Shown piece after piece: positions 6,439 to 14,809 of a stretch of DNA of 20,865 bases. How positions within the stretch are numbered: the first letter of the stretch is position 1; the number at the start of each line of letters is the position of its first letter. Source of the stretch: Actinomycetota bacterium. GTDB lineage: Bacteria > Actinomycetota > Humimicrobiia > Humimicrobiales > Humimicrobiaceae. Under the pieces are notes generated by a model that worked only from the letters and a program-made list of their open reading frames with translations, was not told the origin of the DNA and ran no database searches. Where the stretch lies: positions 1 to 20,865 of the forward strand of contig JAQVHC010000011.1 of the NCBI GenBank assembly GCA_028696435.1. The letters are read 5' to 3'. Both the position numbers and the translations under genes were made by a program.

Positions 6439-7458
6439 ATGAAATCTTTTCTGGAAAAAATTTTAAATGGTAAAAGTTTAAGCGAGGAAGAAGCTTATAA
6501 AGTTATGGAGTTTATAATGGAGGGGAAAGCGAATGACTGTCAGATTGCAGCTTTTCTTGCTGCACTGAGAATGAAAGGGGAAACAGAAGTTGAAATAAGT
6601 GGCTTCTCCAGGGCTATGCTGGATAAGGCAGCAAAAGTAAAAAGTAAATATGCTGATCTTGTGGATACATGTGGAACGGGGGGAGACGGGTTATATACCT
6701 TCAATATTTCGACTACAGCTGCGTTTATAGCAGCGGGTGCAGGAGTAAAGATTGCAAAACATGGTAATAGAAGCGTTTCAAGCAAAAGCGGAAGTGCGGA
6801 TGTTCTTGAAGAACTGGGTGTAAATATAAATCTTGGATGCGACGATGTTTCCGAATGTCTGGACAATACTGGAATCTGCTTTATTTTTGCTCCTAAAGCA
6901 CATACAGCTATGAAATATGTAGCAGGCGTAAGAAGAGATATGGGTATAAGAACTGTTTTTAATATTCTTGGGCCTATTACAAATCCAGCACTTGCAAACG
7001 GACGTGTTCTTGGTGTGTTTGATGATGAACTGATTGATATTATCTCCGGTGCATTAAAGAACCTCGGTGTTGAGAGAGCATTTGTTGTAAGGGGCGAAGA
7101 AGGTATTGATGAGTTCTCTGTTTCTGGAAGAAGTCTGGTAGCTGAATTAAAAGATGGAATGATTACAAAATATATTTTTGACCCTGAGGAGCTGGGCTTT
7201 AAAAAATCATCTATTGCTGACCTGGCAGGCGGTGATGCAAAGGAGAATGCGAGAATTTTAACGGATATTCTTAACGGAAATGAAAAAGGTCCGAAAAGAG
7301 ATTCTGCCATGATTAATGCTGCGGCTGCAATTGTTTCAGGGAAAAAAGCTGATAACCTGAAGGAAGCTCTGGAGCTTGCTTTTTATTCCATTGAAAGCGG
7401 GAGAGCATATGATAAATTAAACGAACTAATCCAGTTCACCAGTAAAAAAGCCAGCTAG
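6439..7458 (+). CDS. trpD: Anthranilate phosphoribosyltransferase
   Basis: Transfers phosphoribose from PRPP to anthranilate, second step of tryptophan synthesis. At 339 residues it is a normal single-domain TrpD, not the TrpG-TrpD fusion found in some bacteria. Motifs: GTGGDG (79-84) and FNIST (88-92) for PRPP, KHGNRSVSSKSGSADVLE (107-124), HTAMKYVAGVRRDMGIRTVF (155-174) for anthranilate, NILGPITNP (175-183), and the Mg-binding Asp-Glu pair in GIDEFS (222-227). An unusually strong AAGGGAGG lies 6 nt before ATG 6439, in contrast to trpE, which lacks one. It sits between trpE and trpC; 140 nt of AT-rich DNA separates it from trpC, with no clear terminator. A long antisense ORF inside it is a reading-frame shadow. 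Confidence 0.97.
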   Translation: MKSFLEKILNGKSLSEEEAYKVMEFIMEGKANDCQIAAFLAALRMKGETEVEISGFSRAMLDKAAKVKSKYADLVDTCGTGGDGLYTFNISTTAAFIAAGAGVKIAKHGNRSVSSKSGSADVLEELGVNINLGCDDVSECLDNTGICFIFAPKAHTAMKYVAGVRRDMGIRTVFNILGPITNPALANGRVLGVFDDELIDIISGALKNLGVERAFVVRGEEGIDEFSVSGRSLVAELKDGMITKYIFDPEELGFKKSSIADLAGGDAKENARILTDILNGNEKGPKRDSAMINAAAAIVSGKKADNLKEALELAFYSIESGRAYDKLNELIQFTSKKAS

Positions 7459-7598
7459 ATTCTAAATTAATTTTAAATTATTTAAAAAAACTATAAGAGT
7501 AAAAAATACAGATTAGAACGGATTAGAATACTAAAATAGTTAAAAAATTAAACGAGATTATAAGATAGGATGGTAAATCTTTTCAAGAGGGGATAAAT

Positions 7599-8426
7599 TT
7601 GGGATATCTAAAAGAAATTTTACTCGGGAAAAAGAAGGAGACCAAAAAGTTAAAAGAAAGTTATAAGGATTGCGCGCATCCAGGGAGTAATTCAGCAGCA
7701 ATACAGAATAGTAAAAACAAAGGACGTTTTTTAAAAAATATTAAGAATGGAAAGGTAAATATTATTGCTGAAATAAAAAAGGCTTCTCCTTCAAAAGGGG
7801 TTATTAATAGTAATCTGGATATAGAAAAAACAGCTTTAATATACGACAGATTTAAGAGTTTTATATGTGGGATTTCTGTTCTAACAGAGCCACTTTACTT
7901 TGGAGGGGAGCCAGAAAATGTAAAAATTGTAAAAGAGAAAACACTATTGCCGGTATTGAGAAAAGATTTTATTTTCAACGAAACTTTAGTTTATGAAAGC
8001 GCAGCTCTCGGAACAGATTGCATTTTGCTTATAAGTTCGCTTCTGGGCTCAGGTAAATTAAAAAAGCTTTATAATCTGGCATGCAGTCTTGGTATGGATG
8101 TGCTTGTTGAGGTGCATGGGGAGGAGGACCTTAAGAAAGCCCTGGATATTGGAGCCTCGTTTATAGGTATCAATAACCGGAATCTTAGAAATATGAGCGT
8201 TAACAAAAGATTGATTTACGATTTTCTGGACAATGCCAGAAGCCGGGAGCTTTCGGATAAAATTATTGTTTGTGAAAGTGCAGTTAGAGATGTGGAATAC
8301 ATTAAGGATTTATTTTTAAATGGAATAAATACTTTTTTAATCGGGGAATATTTTATGGCAAGTGATAATCTGGAAAAAACTTTAAGCGATATTGAACTGG
8401 AACTTAAAGAGGGAAATTATATATAG
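7599..8426 (+). CDS. trpC: Indole-3-glycerol-phosphate synthase
   Basis: Closes the ring of CdRP to indole-3-glycerol phosphate, fourth step of the pathway, in a TIM barrel. Catalytic residues are in place: Glu58 and Lys60 in AEIKKASPSKG, Lys122 in LRKDFIF, Glu171 in VEVH, Asn192 in GINNRNL, and Glu226-Ser227. The usual SESGI reads CESAV here, and the phosphate-loop GES reads GEY (249-251); both keep the key Glu but are uncommon variants. The length of 275 is slightly long because of a polar N-terminal stretch (11-45). Start is TTG at 7599, supported by AGAGGGG 6-7 nt upstream. A tiny ORF of 8 codons (7570-7596) ends 2 nt before the TTG and could couple translation. The gene is mono-functional: TrpF is not fused here but to TrpB. 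Confidence 0.95.
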   Translation: MGYLKEILLGKKKETKKLKESYKDCAHPGSNSAAIQNSKNKGRFLKNIKNGKVNIIAEIKKASPSKGVINSNLDIEKTALIYDRFKSFICGISVLTEPLYFGGEPENVKIVKEKTLLPVLRKDFIFNETLVYESAALGTDCILLISSLLGSGKLKKLYNLACSLGMDVLVEVHGEEDLKKALDIGASFIGINNRNLRNMSVNKRLIYDFLDNARSRELSDKIIVCESAVRDVEYIKDLFLNGINTFLIGEYFMASDNLEKTLSDIELELKEGNYI

Positions 8427-8505
8427 AGTGTTTATTATCCAGGAATTTCATATGTATAAGTCAGTATATGCGACTGGATTAATATTATAAAGCGGGGTTG
8501 TTATC

Positions 8506-10497
8506 ATGATATGGATAAAAATATGTGGAATTACAAATATTGAAGACGCAGAGATTATTTCAGGTCTAAAAGTAGACTCAATAGGATTCGTCTTGTCTAC
8601 CAGCAGTCCCAGGAGAATAAATCTGGATAAAGCCCTGGAAATAACAGAGGTGTTGCGGGATAAGGGAGATAAAATTAAGATAACCGGAGTGTTTGTAAAT
8701 GAAAAGATTGAATATGTCATTGATTGTGCAAATAGGCTGGATCTTAACTATATCCAGCTTTCGGGAGATGAAAACAGTGATTATGTAAAGAACTTAAGGG
8801 AAAAATTAATAAAAAAGTCAGGCAAACCAGAAATTATAAAAGCTATAAGAATTAGAGATCTAAATAAAAAAAATACGGATTATGGCATTGATAATACTTA
8901 TAGCACTTATAACTATAATACTTATGACATTACTAAAGCCTTAATAAATCAAAAGATAGAAAGCTTTAAAGGATATGCTGATTTTATCTTACTTGACACT
9001 TTTAGAAAGGGTGTCTATGGAGGAACAGGAAAAACTTTTAACAGGGATATTATAAAGAACCTAAAATTCAGCATTCCGATTATATTATCCGGCGGACTTG
9101 ATAGTAAAAATGTAAAAGAGGCTATAGACACTGTAAAACCTTTTGGAGTGGATGCCTCATCGAAACTGGAAGCCTACCCCGGTAAAAAAGACCCGGACAG
9201 AGTAAGACAGTTTGTCAATGCTATAAAGGCAGAGGGGAGGGGACAGGCTGACGGTTCTATAATTACAAAAATAAATAGAAAGGAGTCAGTTAATAGCAAA
9301 ATGGTTGCAAAAGGAGAGAGACACTGCTCAGGATACAGCCCAAAAGATGGGTATTTTGGAGAATTTGGTGGCATGTATGTTCCGGAAATACTTATTAGCG
9401 CTTTAAAGGAACTTGAAAAAAACTATCTCATGTATAAAAAAGATAAAAGTTTCCATGACGAACTTTCATATTATTTAAAGAATTATGCAGGAAGGCCAAC
9501 ACCGCTTTATTATGCTGAAAGGCTTTCAGGACAATATGGCAGAGCAAAAATTTATTTAAAGAGAGAAGACCTCTGCCATCTAGGGGCTCATAAAATTAAT
9601 AATACGATTGGACAGGTGCTGCTTGCAAAAAAGATGGGCAAAAAATTTGTGATTGCAGAAACCGGTGCCGGTCAGCATGGAGTTGCAACCGCGGCAACTG
9701 CTGCTCTATTTGATATGGGTTGCAAAATTTTTATGGGTTCAAAAGATATAAAGAGGCAGTATCCAAATGTGTGCAGAATGGAACTCATGGGGGCAGAGGT
9801 GGTTGAGGTCACTTCAGGGAGCATGACATTAAAAGATGCTGTTAATGAGGCTTTGCGTTACTGGGTATCAAGGGTGGATGATACTTTCTACGTTATGGGG
9901 TCAGTAGTAGGTCCACATCCTTATCCTACAATTGTCAGAGATTTTCAGATGGTTATTGGTAAGGAAACAAGAAAGCAGATACTGAAAACTGAAGGCAGAC
10001 TGCCCGATTATATAATTGCCTGTGTTGGCGGTGGAAGTAATTCAATGGGAATATTTTATCCGTTTCTAAAGGACTATAATAATGTAAAACTTATAGGGGT
10101 AGAAGCGGGAGGAAGAGGAATCGAAAGTAAAGAACACGGAGCGTCGCTGGAGTATGGTAAAAAAGGAATATTCCATGGTGCTTTTAGCTATGTTCTGCAG
10201 GATGATTACGGGCAGATACAGGAAGCGCATTCTATATCGGCGGGTCTCGATTATCCAGGTGTGGGCCCGGAGCACGCATATTTAAAAGAAAAAGGGATAG
10301 CTGATTATGTATATATTACAGATAGCGAAGCTCTGGAGGCTTTCAGAATATTGTCACGATATGAAGGAATAATTCCGGCCTATGAAAGCTCACATGCACT
10401 TGCCCATGCATTAAAGCTCGCTCCCGGGCTGGATAAAGATAAGATAATAGTTGTAAACTTATCCGGCAGGGGAGATAAGGATATTGAAAATAAATAA
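8506..10497 (+). CDS. trpF-trpB: Fused phosphoribosylanthranilate isomerase / tryptophan synthase beta chain
   Basis: One 663-residue ORF carries two enzymes of the pathway. Residues 1-~245 are TrpF (PRA to CdRP): KICGIT with catalytic Cys7, general acid Asp164 in ILLDT, GGTGKTF (172-178), LSGGL (194-198) and GVDASSKLE (214-222). TrpF is longer than usual because of a Tyr/Asn/Thr-rich insert at about 119-145. Residues ~270-663 are TrpB (indole plus serine to tryptophan): FGEFGGMYVPE, the PLP lysine in HKINN (Lys363), ETGAGQHG (385-392), the phosphate cup GGGSNS (508-513) and SGRGDKD (653-659). The linker (246-269) is polar. No stop or frameshift lies between them. TrpF-TrpB fusions are known but uncommon. 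An AAAGGAG tract plus ATG at 9301 at the junction may be a leftover of separate genes. The TrpB partner TrpA is encoded next. Confidence 0.96.
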   Translation: MIWIKICGITNIEDAEIISGLKVDSIGFVLSTSSPRRINLDKALEITEVLRDKGDKIKITGVFVNEKIEYVIDCANRLDLNYIQLSGDENSDYVKNLREKLIKKSGKPEIIKAIRIRDLNKKNTDYGIDNTYSTYNYNTYDITKALINQKIESFKGYADFILLDTFRKGVYGGTGKTFNRDIIKNLKFSIPIILSGGLDSKNVKEAIDTVKPFGVDASSKLEAYPGKKDPDRVRQFVNAIKAEGRGQADGSIITKINRKESVNSKMVAKGERHCSGYSPKDGYFGEFGGMYVPEILISALKELEKNYLMYKKDKSFHDELSYYLKNYAGRPTPLYYAERLSGQYGRAKIYLKREDLCHLGAHKINNTIGQVLLAKKMGKKFVIAETGAGQHGVATAATAALFDMGCKIFMGSKDIKRQYPNVCRMELMGAEVVEVTSGSMTLKDAVNEALRYWVSRVDDTFYVMGSVVGPHPYPTIVRDFQMVIGKETRKQILKTEGRLPDYIIACVGGGSNSMGIFYPFLKDYNNVKLIGVEAGGRGIESKEHGASLEYGKKGIFHGAFSYVLQDDYGQIQEAHSISAGLDYPGVGPEHAYLKEKGIADYVYITDSEALEAFRILSRYEGIIPAYESSHALAHALKLAPGLDKDKIIVVNLSGRGDKDIENK

Positions 10498-10521
10498 GTA
10501 AACTAATAAATAAGTAGGATT

Positions 10522-11358
10522 ATGAATAAAAATAAAGATAAAAATAAAAATATTATGATAGAAAATAGTGTAATAGAAAAAGTTTTTGAAGATTTAAGAA
10601 ATAAAAACCAGAAAGCTTTTATCCCTTTTATAACCTGTGGGTTTCCGGACTGTGATGGTTTTCTAAGTCTATTTGAAGCTCTTGATGAGAACGGGGCTGA
10701 TATAATAGAAGTGGGTATTCCATTTTCCGATCCACTTGCCGATGGGCCAGTTATTCAGACTACATCAGAAATTGCACTTAAAAATGGTGTAAACACTGAT
10801 ACTGCTTTTAAAACAATTGACAGGATAAGGAAAAAAAGTGATACACCGATTGCGATTATGACTTATTTTAATATAATTTACCGTTATGGTTTGAAAAAGT
10901 TTTTAAAAAATGCTGAAAATACAGGAGTAAATGCTCTTATAATTCCTGATTTACCAACGGAGGAATTTGATGCTTATAAAGATAATTTTAACAGGGCCGG
11001 TATTGACAATATTATATTTGCCTCACTAAATTCCAGCAAAGAAAGGTTAAAAGCTGTTACAGAGAAAGGAAGGGGATTTTTATACTGTGTTTCGGTAAAA
11101 GGGGTAACGGGTGTAAGAAACGATCTGGACCCCGAAGTTGTGAAATTTCTGAAAGATTTAAGGAGAATAACAGACTTACCACTGGCACTGGGTTTTGGAT
11201 TATCAAATGAAGAACAGATAAAAAAAGTCAGGGATTATTGTGATGGAATTATTATGGGAAGTAAAATCCTTTCTATGATTCTTGAATCCCGGAGCTTTAA
11301 AGATGGTATAAAATCAGTGGAAGCTTTTGTCTCGGATATAAACAAAATACTGAAGTAA
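10522..11358 (+). CDS. trpA: Tryptophan synthase alpha chain
   Basis: Cleaves indole-3-glycerol phosphate to indole and glyceraldehyde-3-P and channels indole to TrpB in an alpha2-beta2 complex. It is a TIM barrel with catalytic Glu63 (IIEVGIPFSDP) and Asp74 (PLADGPVIQ), the MTYFNII strand, IIPDLP, the loop SVKGVTGVR and the phosphate-binding ALGFGLS and GIIMGSKI. The length of 278 is slightly long because of a Lys/Asn-rich N-terminal tail (MNKNKDKNKN), a probable AT-bias product. ATG 10522 follows a weak AGGAT; an alternative ATG at 10555 has no ribosome-binding site. It is the last gene of the operon, 25 nt after trpF-trpB. No strong terminator is visible downstream. In this strain the alpha chain would have to dock on a beta chain carrying TrpF at its N-terminus. 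Confidence 0.97.
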   Translation: MNKNKDKNKNIMIENSVIEKVFEDLRNKNQKAFIPFITCGFPDCDGFLSLFEALDENGADIIEVGIPFSDPLADGPVIQTTSEIALKNGVNTDTAFKTIDRIRKKSDTPIAIMTYFNIIYRYGLKKFLKNAENTGVNALIIPDLPTEEFDAYKDNFNRAGIDNIIFASLNSSKERLKAVTEKGRGFLYCVSVKGVTGVRNDLDPEVVKFLKDLRRITDLPLALGFGLSNEEQIKKVRDYCDGIIMGSKILSMILESRSFKDGIKSVEAFVSDINKILK

Positions 11359-11460
11359 CCTTATAGCAATCTGATACCATTATTAATATTGATATCTGTT
11401 AATTTTGAATACAGCTCAATTTAGTAAAACTGGCTGATATAAAGGAATGCAGGAATTAAA

Positions 11461-11580
11461 GTGAATGTTGTTTCTTATGTTATGGCTCTTCGCACCCCCT
11501 TCCCTGTAAGTAATCTTGCTTTGAGACGCAGGCATGGTTTAAAATTGATTATAAAAAGATTTAAAAATAGTTTTGAATAA
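11461..11580 (+). CDS. Possible 39-codon small ORF upstream of wbbL-like gene
   Basis: A GTG-initiated ORF of 39 codons in the 227-nt gap between trpA and the next glycosyltransferase. AGGA at 11451-11454 lies 6 nt before the GTG. The product is basic at its C-terminal half (segment ALRRRHGLKL). It ends 5 nt before the ATG of the next gene, which has no visible Shine-Dalgarno sequence, so translational coupling is possible. The middle (about 11485-11535) is more G+C-rich than other spacers here. The antisense strand also has a 39-codon ORF, so coding status is doubtful. No family is recognised. Confidence 0.2.
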   Translation: MNVVSYVMALRTPFPVSNLALRRRHGLKLIIKRFKNSFE

Positions 11581-11585
11581 AATTA

Positions 11586-12485
11586 ATGTCAGATTTTAAA
11601 AAAGTAAAAAAGACGAAAGATTTAACGGTAAGTATTGTAAGTTATAATAGTTTAAATTTTTTAAAGGAATGTCTTGGTTCCATATCTAAAAATCCTCCTT
11701 CACTGAATTATGAAATTATAGTTGTAGACAATGCTTCTACAGATGGGACGGTTGATTTTTTAAAAAATAATTATCCGGAAATAAAACTTATATTAAACAC
11801 CACCAATATTGGATTTGCCGCAGCTAATAATCAGGCAATAAAAAACTCTGATTCAAAATATATAATCCTTATGAACAGTGATTGTGAGGTTTATGAAAAA
11901 TCTCTGGATAATTTAGTGGAATTCATGGATAGTAATTCAGATGCAGGTATTGCTGGCCCAAAAATAATTAATAGTGACGGGACTGTCCAGATGTCATGCA
12001 GAAGATTCCCATCATTGTTTGATGCTGCTGCACACAATATACTGGGTGATATTTTCCCTGATAACCCTTTTTCAAAAAAGTATAAGCTTGCTGATATTCC
12101 CAGGGATAATACTTCCAGAGTTGATTGGGTCTCAGGGTCATGCATGATTATAAGAAGGGAAGCCCTCAAAGACACGGGGGTGCTTGATGAGCGATATTTT
12201 ATGTATGTTGAGGATGTTGATATATGCTACAGAATGTGGCAAAAAGGATGGGCAGTGTACTACTGCCCGGACGCAGAGATAATGCACCATATTGGAGGAA
12301 GTGCTGAAGGTAATGGAATCGGAAAAATAAAATCAAGTTACAGGATGCAGAAAAGTGCCTTCCATTTTTTCTGGAAAAATTATAGAAAAAGCTGGAAAAT
12401 ATTACTTATACCGTTTATTGTACTGGTTCTTGGTTTCAGGGTGTTTCTTACTGTCATAAAAACCATCTTTTCAAAAAGAAAATGA
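11586..12485 (+). CDS. WbbL-like rhamnosyltransferase (GT2)
   Basis: A GT2 enzyme of the WbbL type, which typically adds rhamnose to a polyprenyl-linked intermediate on the cytosolic face of the membrane. Core motifs: LTVSIVSYNS (13-22), YEIIVVDNASTDGT (42-55), TNIGFAAANNQAI (73-85), the metal-site variant NSDCE (97-101), VDWVSGSCM, and YVEDVDICYRMW near residue 206-217. The C-terminus has one hydrophobic segment (about 270-291) flanked by Lys/Arg, a likely membrane association. It resembles the GT2 at 1586 in motif order, so the two may be paralogues. It precedes the sugar-nucleotide genes, as wbbL does in mycobacteria next to rmlD and manB. No ribosome-binding site is visible before ATG 11586; a small ORF ends 5 nt upstream. 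With Gmd and Rmd nearby, D-rhamnose rather than L-rhamnose may be its donor sugar (inference). Confidence 0.85.
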   Translation: MSDFKKVKKTKDLTVSIVSYNSLNFLKECLGSISKNPPSLNYEIIVVDNASTDGTVDFLKNNYPEIKLILNTTNIGFAAANNQAIKNSDSKYIILMNSDCEVYEKSLDNLVEFMDSNSDAGIAGPKIINSDGTVQMSCRRFPSLFDAAAHNILGDIFPDNPFSKKYKLADIPRDNTSRVDWVSGSCMIIRREALKDTGVLDERYFMYVEDVDICYRMWQKGWAVYYCPDAEIMHHIGGSAEGNGIGKIKSSYRMQKSAFHFFWKNYRKSWKILLIPFIVLVLGFRVFLTVIKTIFSKRK

Positions 12486-12503
12486 GGGAATTTGCGAATC
12501 TTT

Positions 12504-12545
12504 AAATTCAAAGTAAATTATAAATTTTTTTTATTTTTGAATTTA
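12504..12545 (+). terminator. Weak AT-rich inverted repeat after wbbL-like gene
   Basis: AAATTCAAA (12504-12512) and TTTGAATTT (12536-12544) are exact reverse complements, extended to 10 bp by one flanking T-A pair. The stem encloses a roughly 23-nt loop that contains a run of eight Ts. The stem is A/T-only apart from one G-C pair and has no T-tract after it, so it is at best a weak terminator or RNA-processing element. Confidence 0.2.
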
Positions 12546-12602
12546 TATTAAAATAATCATTAAACCAAAACAAAACAAATACAGAACCGGGAGAAAAATC
12601 TT

Positions 12603-13586
12603 TTGAAGATTCTAATAACAGGTATCGGTGGCTTTGTAGGGAAACATCTAACTTCATATCTGGTTAGTGAACAAAATAAAGAGAAAAATCAAAAAATTTT
12701 AGGGATTGATATAAATTTAGAAAATTTTAATCTGGGTGGTTACAGTTTGTATAACCAGAATATTGAGCTGGAAGAAATTGATCTTACAGACAGGGAAAAA
12801 GTTTTTGATGTTATAAAAAGATTTAAACCGGACCATTTATATCATCTCGCAGCCCAGAGTTCGGTTAGCTATTCATGGGAAAATCCGATAGAAACTTTTA
12901 GGGTAAATGTTTTTGGTGGAGTAAATATTTTAGAGGGCGTCAGGGCTTTTTGCCCGGAGTGCAGGGTTCTTATGGTATGCACTGCAGAAGAATATGGTGA
13001 GGTTGATAACGAAGATGAACCCGGACCTATTGACGAAAATTTTAAGATTTACCCCCAGAATCCCTATGCAATTAGTAAATCAGCAGCGGACTTCTTTTCT
13101 TCAGTTTATTCTGTTGCATATGGATTACCCATATTTATAAGCAGGTCATTTAATCATATAGGGCCCGGCCAATCTGAAAGATTTGTCGCTTCGGATTTTG
13201 CAAAGCAGATAGCATTGATAGATAAGGGAATGCAGGAACCTGTAATAATGGTCGGGAATTTAGAGTGCTACAGGGACTTTCTGGATGTAAGAGATGCAGT
13301 AAAAGCATACTTTTATATTATAAACCGTGGAAATAAAGGTCAGGCATATAATGTCTGCTCCGGGGAAAAAACAAAAATATCGGATTTGCTCAATATACTT
13401 ATATCATTAAGTGAGACACAAAATATTAGAATAGAGACAGATAGTGCAAAGTTAAGGGCAATTGATGTAAAAGTAATATACGGGGACAATAGTAAGTTGA
13501 GAACACATACAGGATGGTCACCGGAATATTCCCTTAAAAAGTCACTCGAGGACACGCTCGGGTACTGGAAGAAAAAAATTATTTAA
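12603..13586 (+). CDS. rmd: GDP-4-dehydro-6-deoxy-D-mannose reductase-like SDR enzyme
   Basis: An extended short-chain dehydrogenase/reductase that, by motif, belongs with Rmd/GMER-type reductases turning the Gmd product into GDP-D-rhamnose. Visible features: NAD(P) loop GIGGFVG (7-13), LAAQSSVSYSWENP (82-95), CTAEEYG (126-132) in the active-site position, catalytic Tyr155 and Lys159 in YAISK, then SFNHIGPGQ, the hallmark of Gmd/Rmd relatives, and GNLECYRDFLDVRDAV. The length of 327 is typical. Start is TTG at 12603 with GGGAG about 9 nt upstream; the protein begins directly with the Rossmann strand KILITG, which supports it. A gmd gene lies two genes downstream. Alternatives are another GDP-sugar or dTDP-sugar reductase/epimerase, but the NHIGPG motif and the presence of gmd favour Rmd. 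Confidence 0.8.
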   Translation: MKILITGIGGFVGKHLTSYLVSEQNKEKNQKILGIDINLENFNLGGYSLYNQNIELEEIDLTDREKVFDVIKRFKPDHLYHLAAQSSVSYSWENPIETFRVNVFGGVNILEGVRAFCPECRVLMVCTAEEYGEVDNEDEPGPIDENFKIYPQNPYAISKSAADFFSSVYSVAYGLPIFISRSFNHIGPGQSERFVASDFAKQIALIDKGMQEPVIMVGNLECYRDFLDVRDAVKAYFYIINRGNKGQAYNVCSGEKTKISDLLNILISLSETQNIRIETDSAKLRAIDVKVIYGDNSKLRTHTGWSPEYSLKKSLEDTLGYWKKKII

Positions 13587-13589
13587 ATG

Positions 13590-13621
13590 TTTTGTTAATT
13601 AATAATTTTGTTAATTAATAA
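13590..13621 (+). repeat. Perfect 16-nt tandem duplication
   Basis: TTTTGTTAATTAATAA occurs twice head to tail (13590-13605 and 13606-13621) in the 60-nt gap between the reductase and guanylyltransferase genes. Each unit contains the palindrome TTAATTAA. It probably arose by replication slippage. Confidence 0.85.
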
Positions 13622-13646
13622 TCAGTAACAGAGAAAGAGGATAAGA

Positions 13647-14762
13647 ATGAAAGCAGTAATACTTATAGGTGGTGAGGGAACAAGACTACGCCCGCTTACT
13701 TATTTAACTCCAAAGCCAATGCTCCCCCTTGTAAACAGGCCATTTATGGAAAATTTTATTTCATGGCTCAGGTTCCATAATATTAAAGACATACTTTTTT
13801 CTGCAGGGTATCTTTCGGAAGCTTTTAAAAACTATTTCAGGGATGGCACCGGATTTGGTGTAAGAATTACTTTTGTTGAAGAGAAAGAACCTCTGGATAC
13901 ATGCGGGGGTGTAAAAAATGTGGAAAAATATCTGGGAGATGATAGTTTTTTTGTGTTTAATGGCGATATACTTTCTTCACTTGACCTTACGGCAATGGTT
14001 TCCTTTCACAGGAAAAAAGAAGCTGATATTACAATATCTCTAACTCCTGTTGATGACCCGACATCTTATGGACTGGTTCTGACTGATGAAGAGAGCAGAG
14101 TTTTAGAATTTCTGGAAAAACCAGGCAAAGATGCTATTGTTACTAATTTGATAAATGCAGGCGTATATATTATAGAGCCCCATATAATGGAACTTGTGCC
14201 AGAAGGGAAGAGGTACTCCTTTGAGAGGGAACTATTTCCCGATGTTTTAAGTGAAGGCTACAGGGTTTTTGGTTATGTTTCAGATTGCTACTGGCTGGAT
14301 GTGGGAACACCTCAAAAATATTTAAAAGCCCATCATGACATTTTATATAAAAAAATAAACTTTGAATTTCCAGGGGAAGAAGTAATGGAAAATATTTACA
14401 TAGGGAAAGGGACAACCTATCTGCAGAAGAATTTTGTTGCCGGTCCTGTGGTAATTGGAAATGAGACGGAAATAGATGAAAATGCAAGGATAATGCCTCT
14501 TACCGTGATGGGGGACAGATGCTATATATCAGGAGGAACAGAAATATCCGGAAGTGTGATATTTAACAATTGCAAGATTGGTAAGAAGTGTTTTATAAAA
14601 AATTCTATAATTTCAAATAATGTTACAATTGACGACAATGTAATTATTGACGGGTGTTCAATAGTGGGTGATAATAGCAGGATTGGGAAAGGTAATATAT
14701 TAAAAAATGGGATTAAGATTGGTATAAACTCTACTATATCTGATGGGCAGATTACTTTTTAG
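13647..14762 (+). CDS. Mannose-1-phosphate guanylyltransferase-like nucleotidyltransferase with LbH domain
   Basis: Predicted to make GDP-mannose from mannose-1-P and GTP. The N-terminal nucleotidyltransferase domain (about 1-235) starts with the activation loop IGGEGTRLRPLT (7-18) followed by PKPMLP (22-27), and has VFNGDIL, the metal-site strand, and FLEKPG. The region after about 245 is a left-handed beta-helix of hexapeptide repeats (VVIGNETEI..., ISGSVIFNNCKIG, NVTIDDNVIIDG...), the arrangement of GMPP/ManB-type enzymes rather than of ManC with its cupin domain. The usual EPLGTAG segment reads EPLDTCGG, an uncommon variant. AGAGGAT lies shortly before ATG 13647. It sits between rmd and gmd, and the phosphohexomutase that could supply its substrate follows. 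Specificity for mannose versus glucose-1-P is inferred from context; a glucose-1-P uridylyl/thymidylyltransferase cannot be fully excluded. Confidence 0.82.
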   Translation: MKAVILIGGEGTRLRPLTYLTPKPMLPLVNRPFMENFISWLRFHNIKDILFSAGYLSEAFKNYFRDGTGFGVRITFVEEKEPLDTCGGVKNVEKYLGDDSFFVFNGDILSSLDLTAMVSFHRKKEADITISLTPVDDPTSYGLVLTDEESRVLEFLEKPGKDAIVTNLINAGVYIIEPHIMELVPEGKRYSFERELFPDVLSEGYRVFGYVSDCYWLDVGTPQKYLKAHHDILYKKINFEFPGEEVMENIYIGKGTTYLQKNFVAGPVVIGNETEIDENARIMPLTVMGDRCYISGGTEISGSVIFNNCKIGKKCFIKNSIISNNVTIDDNVIIDGCSIVGDNSRIGKGNILKNGIKIGINSTISDGQITF

Positions 14763-14809
14763 ATAAAAAATTTACTGTTTTATTTTTTAAGTTTGAGAGG
14801 AGAAAAGCT

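Noticed and set aside
6540..7310. 256-codon ORF on the minus strand inside trpD
   Set aside because: It is antisense to a textbook trpD with all motifs; its Ser/Pro/Ala-rich product has no recognisable domain. A codon-bias shadow.
9246..9300. TrpF-TrpB joint as a sequencing error hiding two genes
   Set aside because: The linker reads open without stops, both domains are in the same frame, and no homopolymer tract long enough to suggest an indel is present. Kept as a true fusion.
11416..11535. 39-codon minus-strand ORF in the trpA-GT2 spacer
   Set aside because: It overlaps the + strand small ORF, has no clear ribosome-binding site, and its product matches nothing I recognise. All neighbours are on the + strand.
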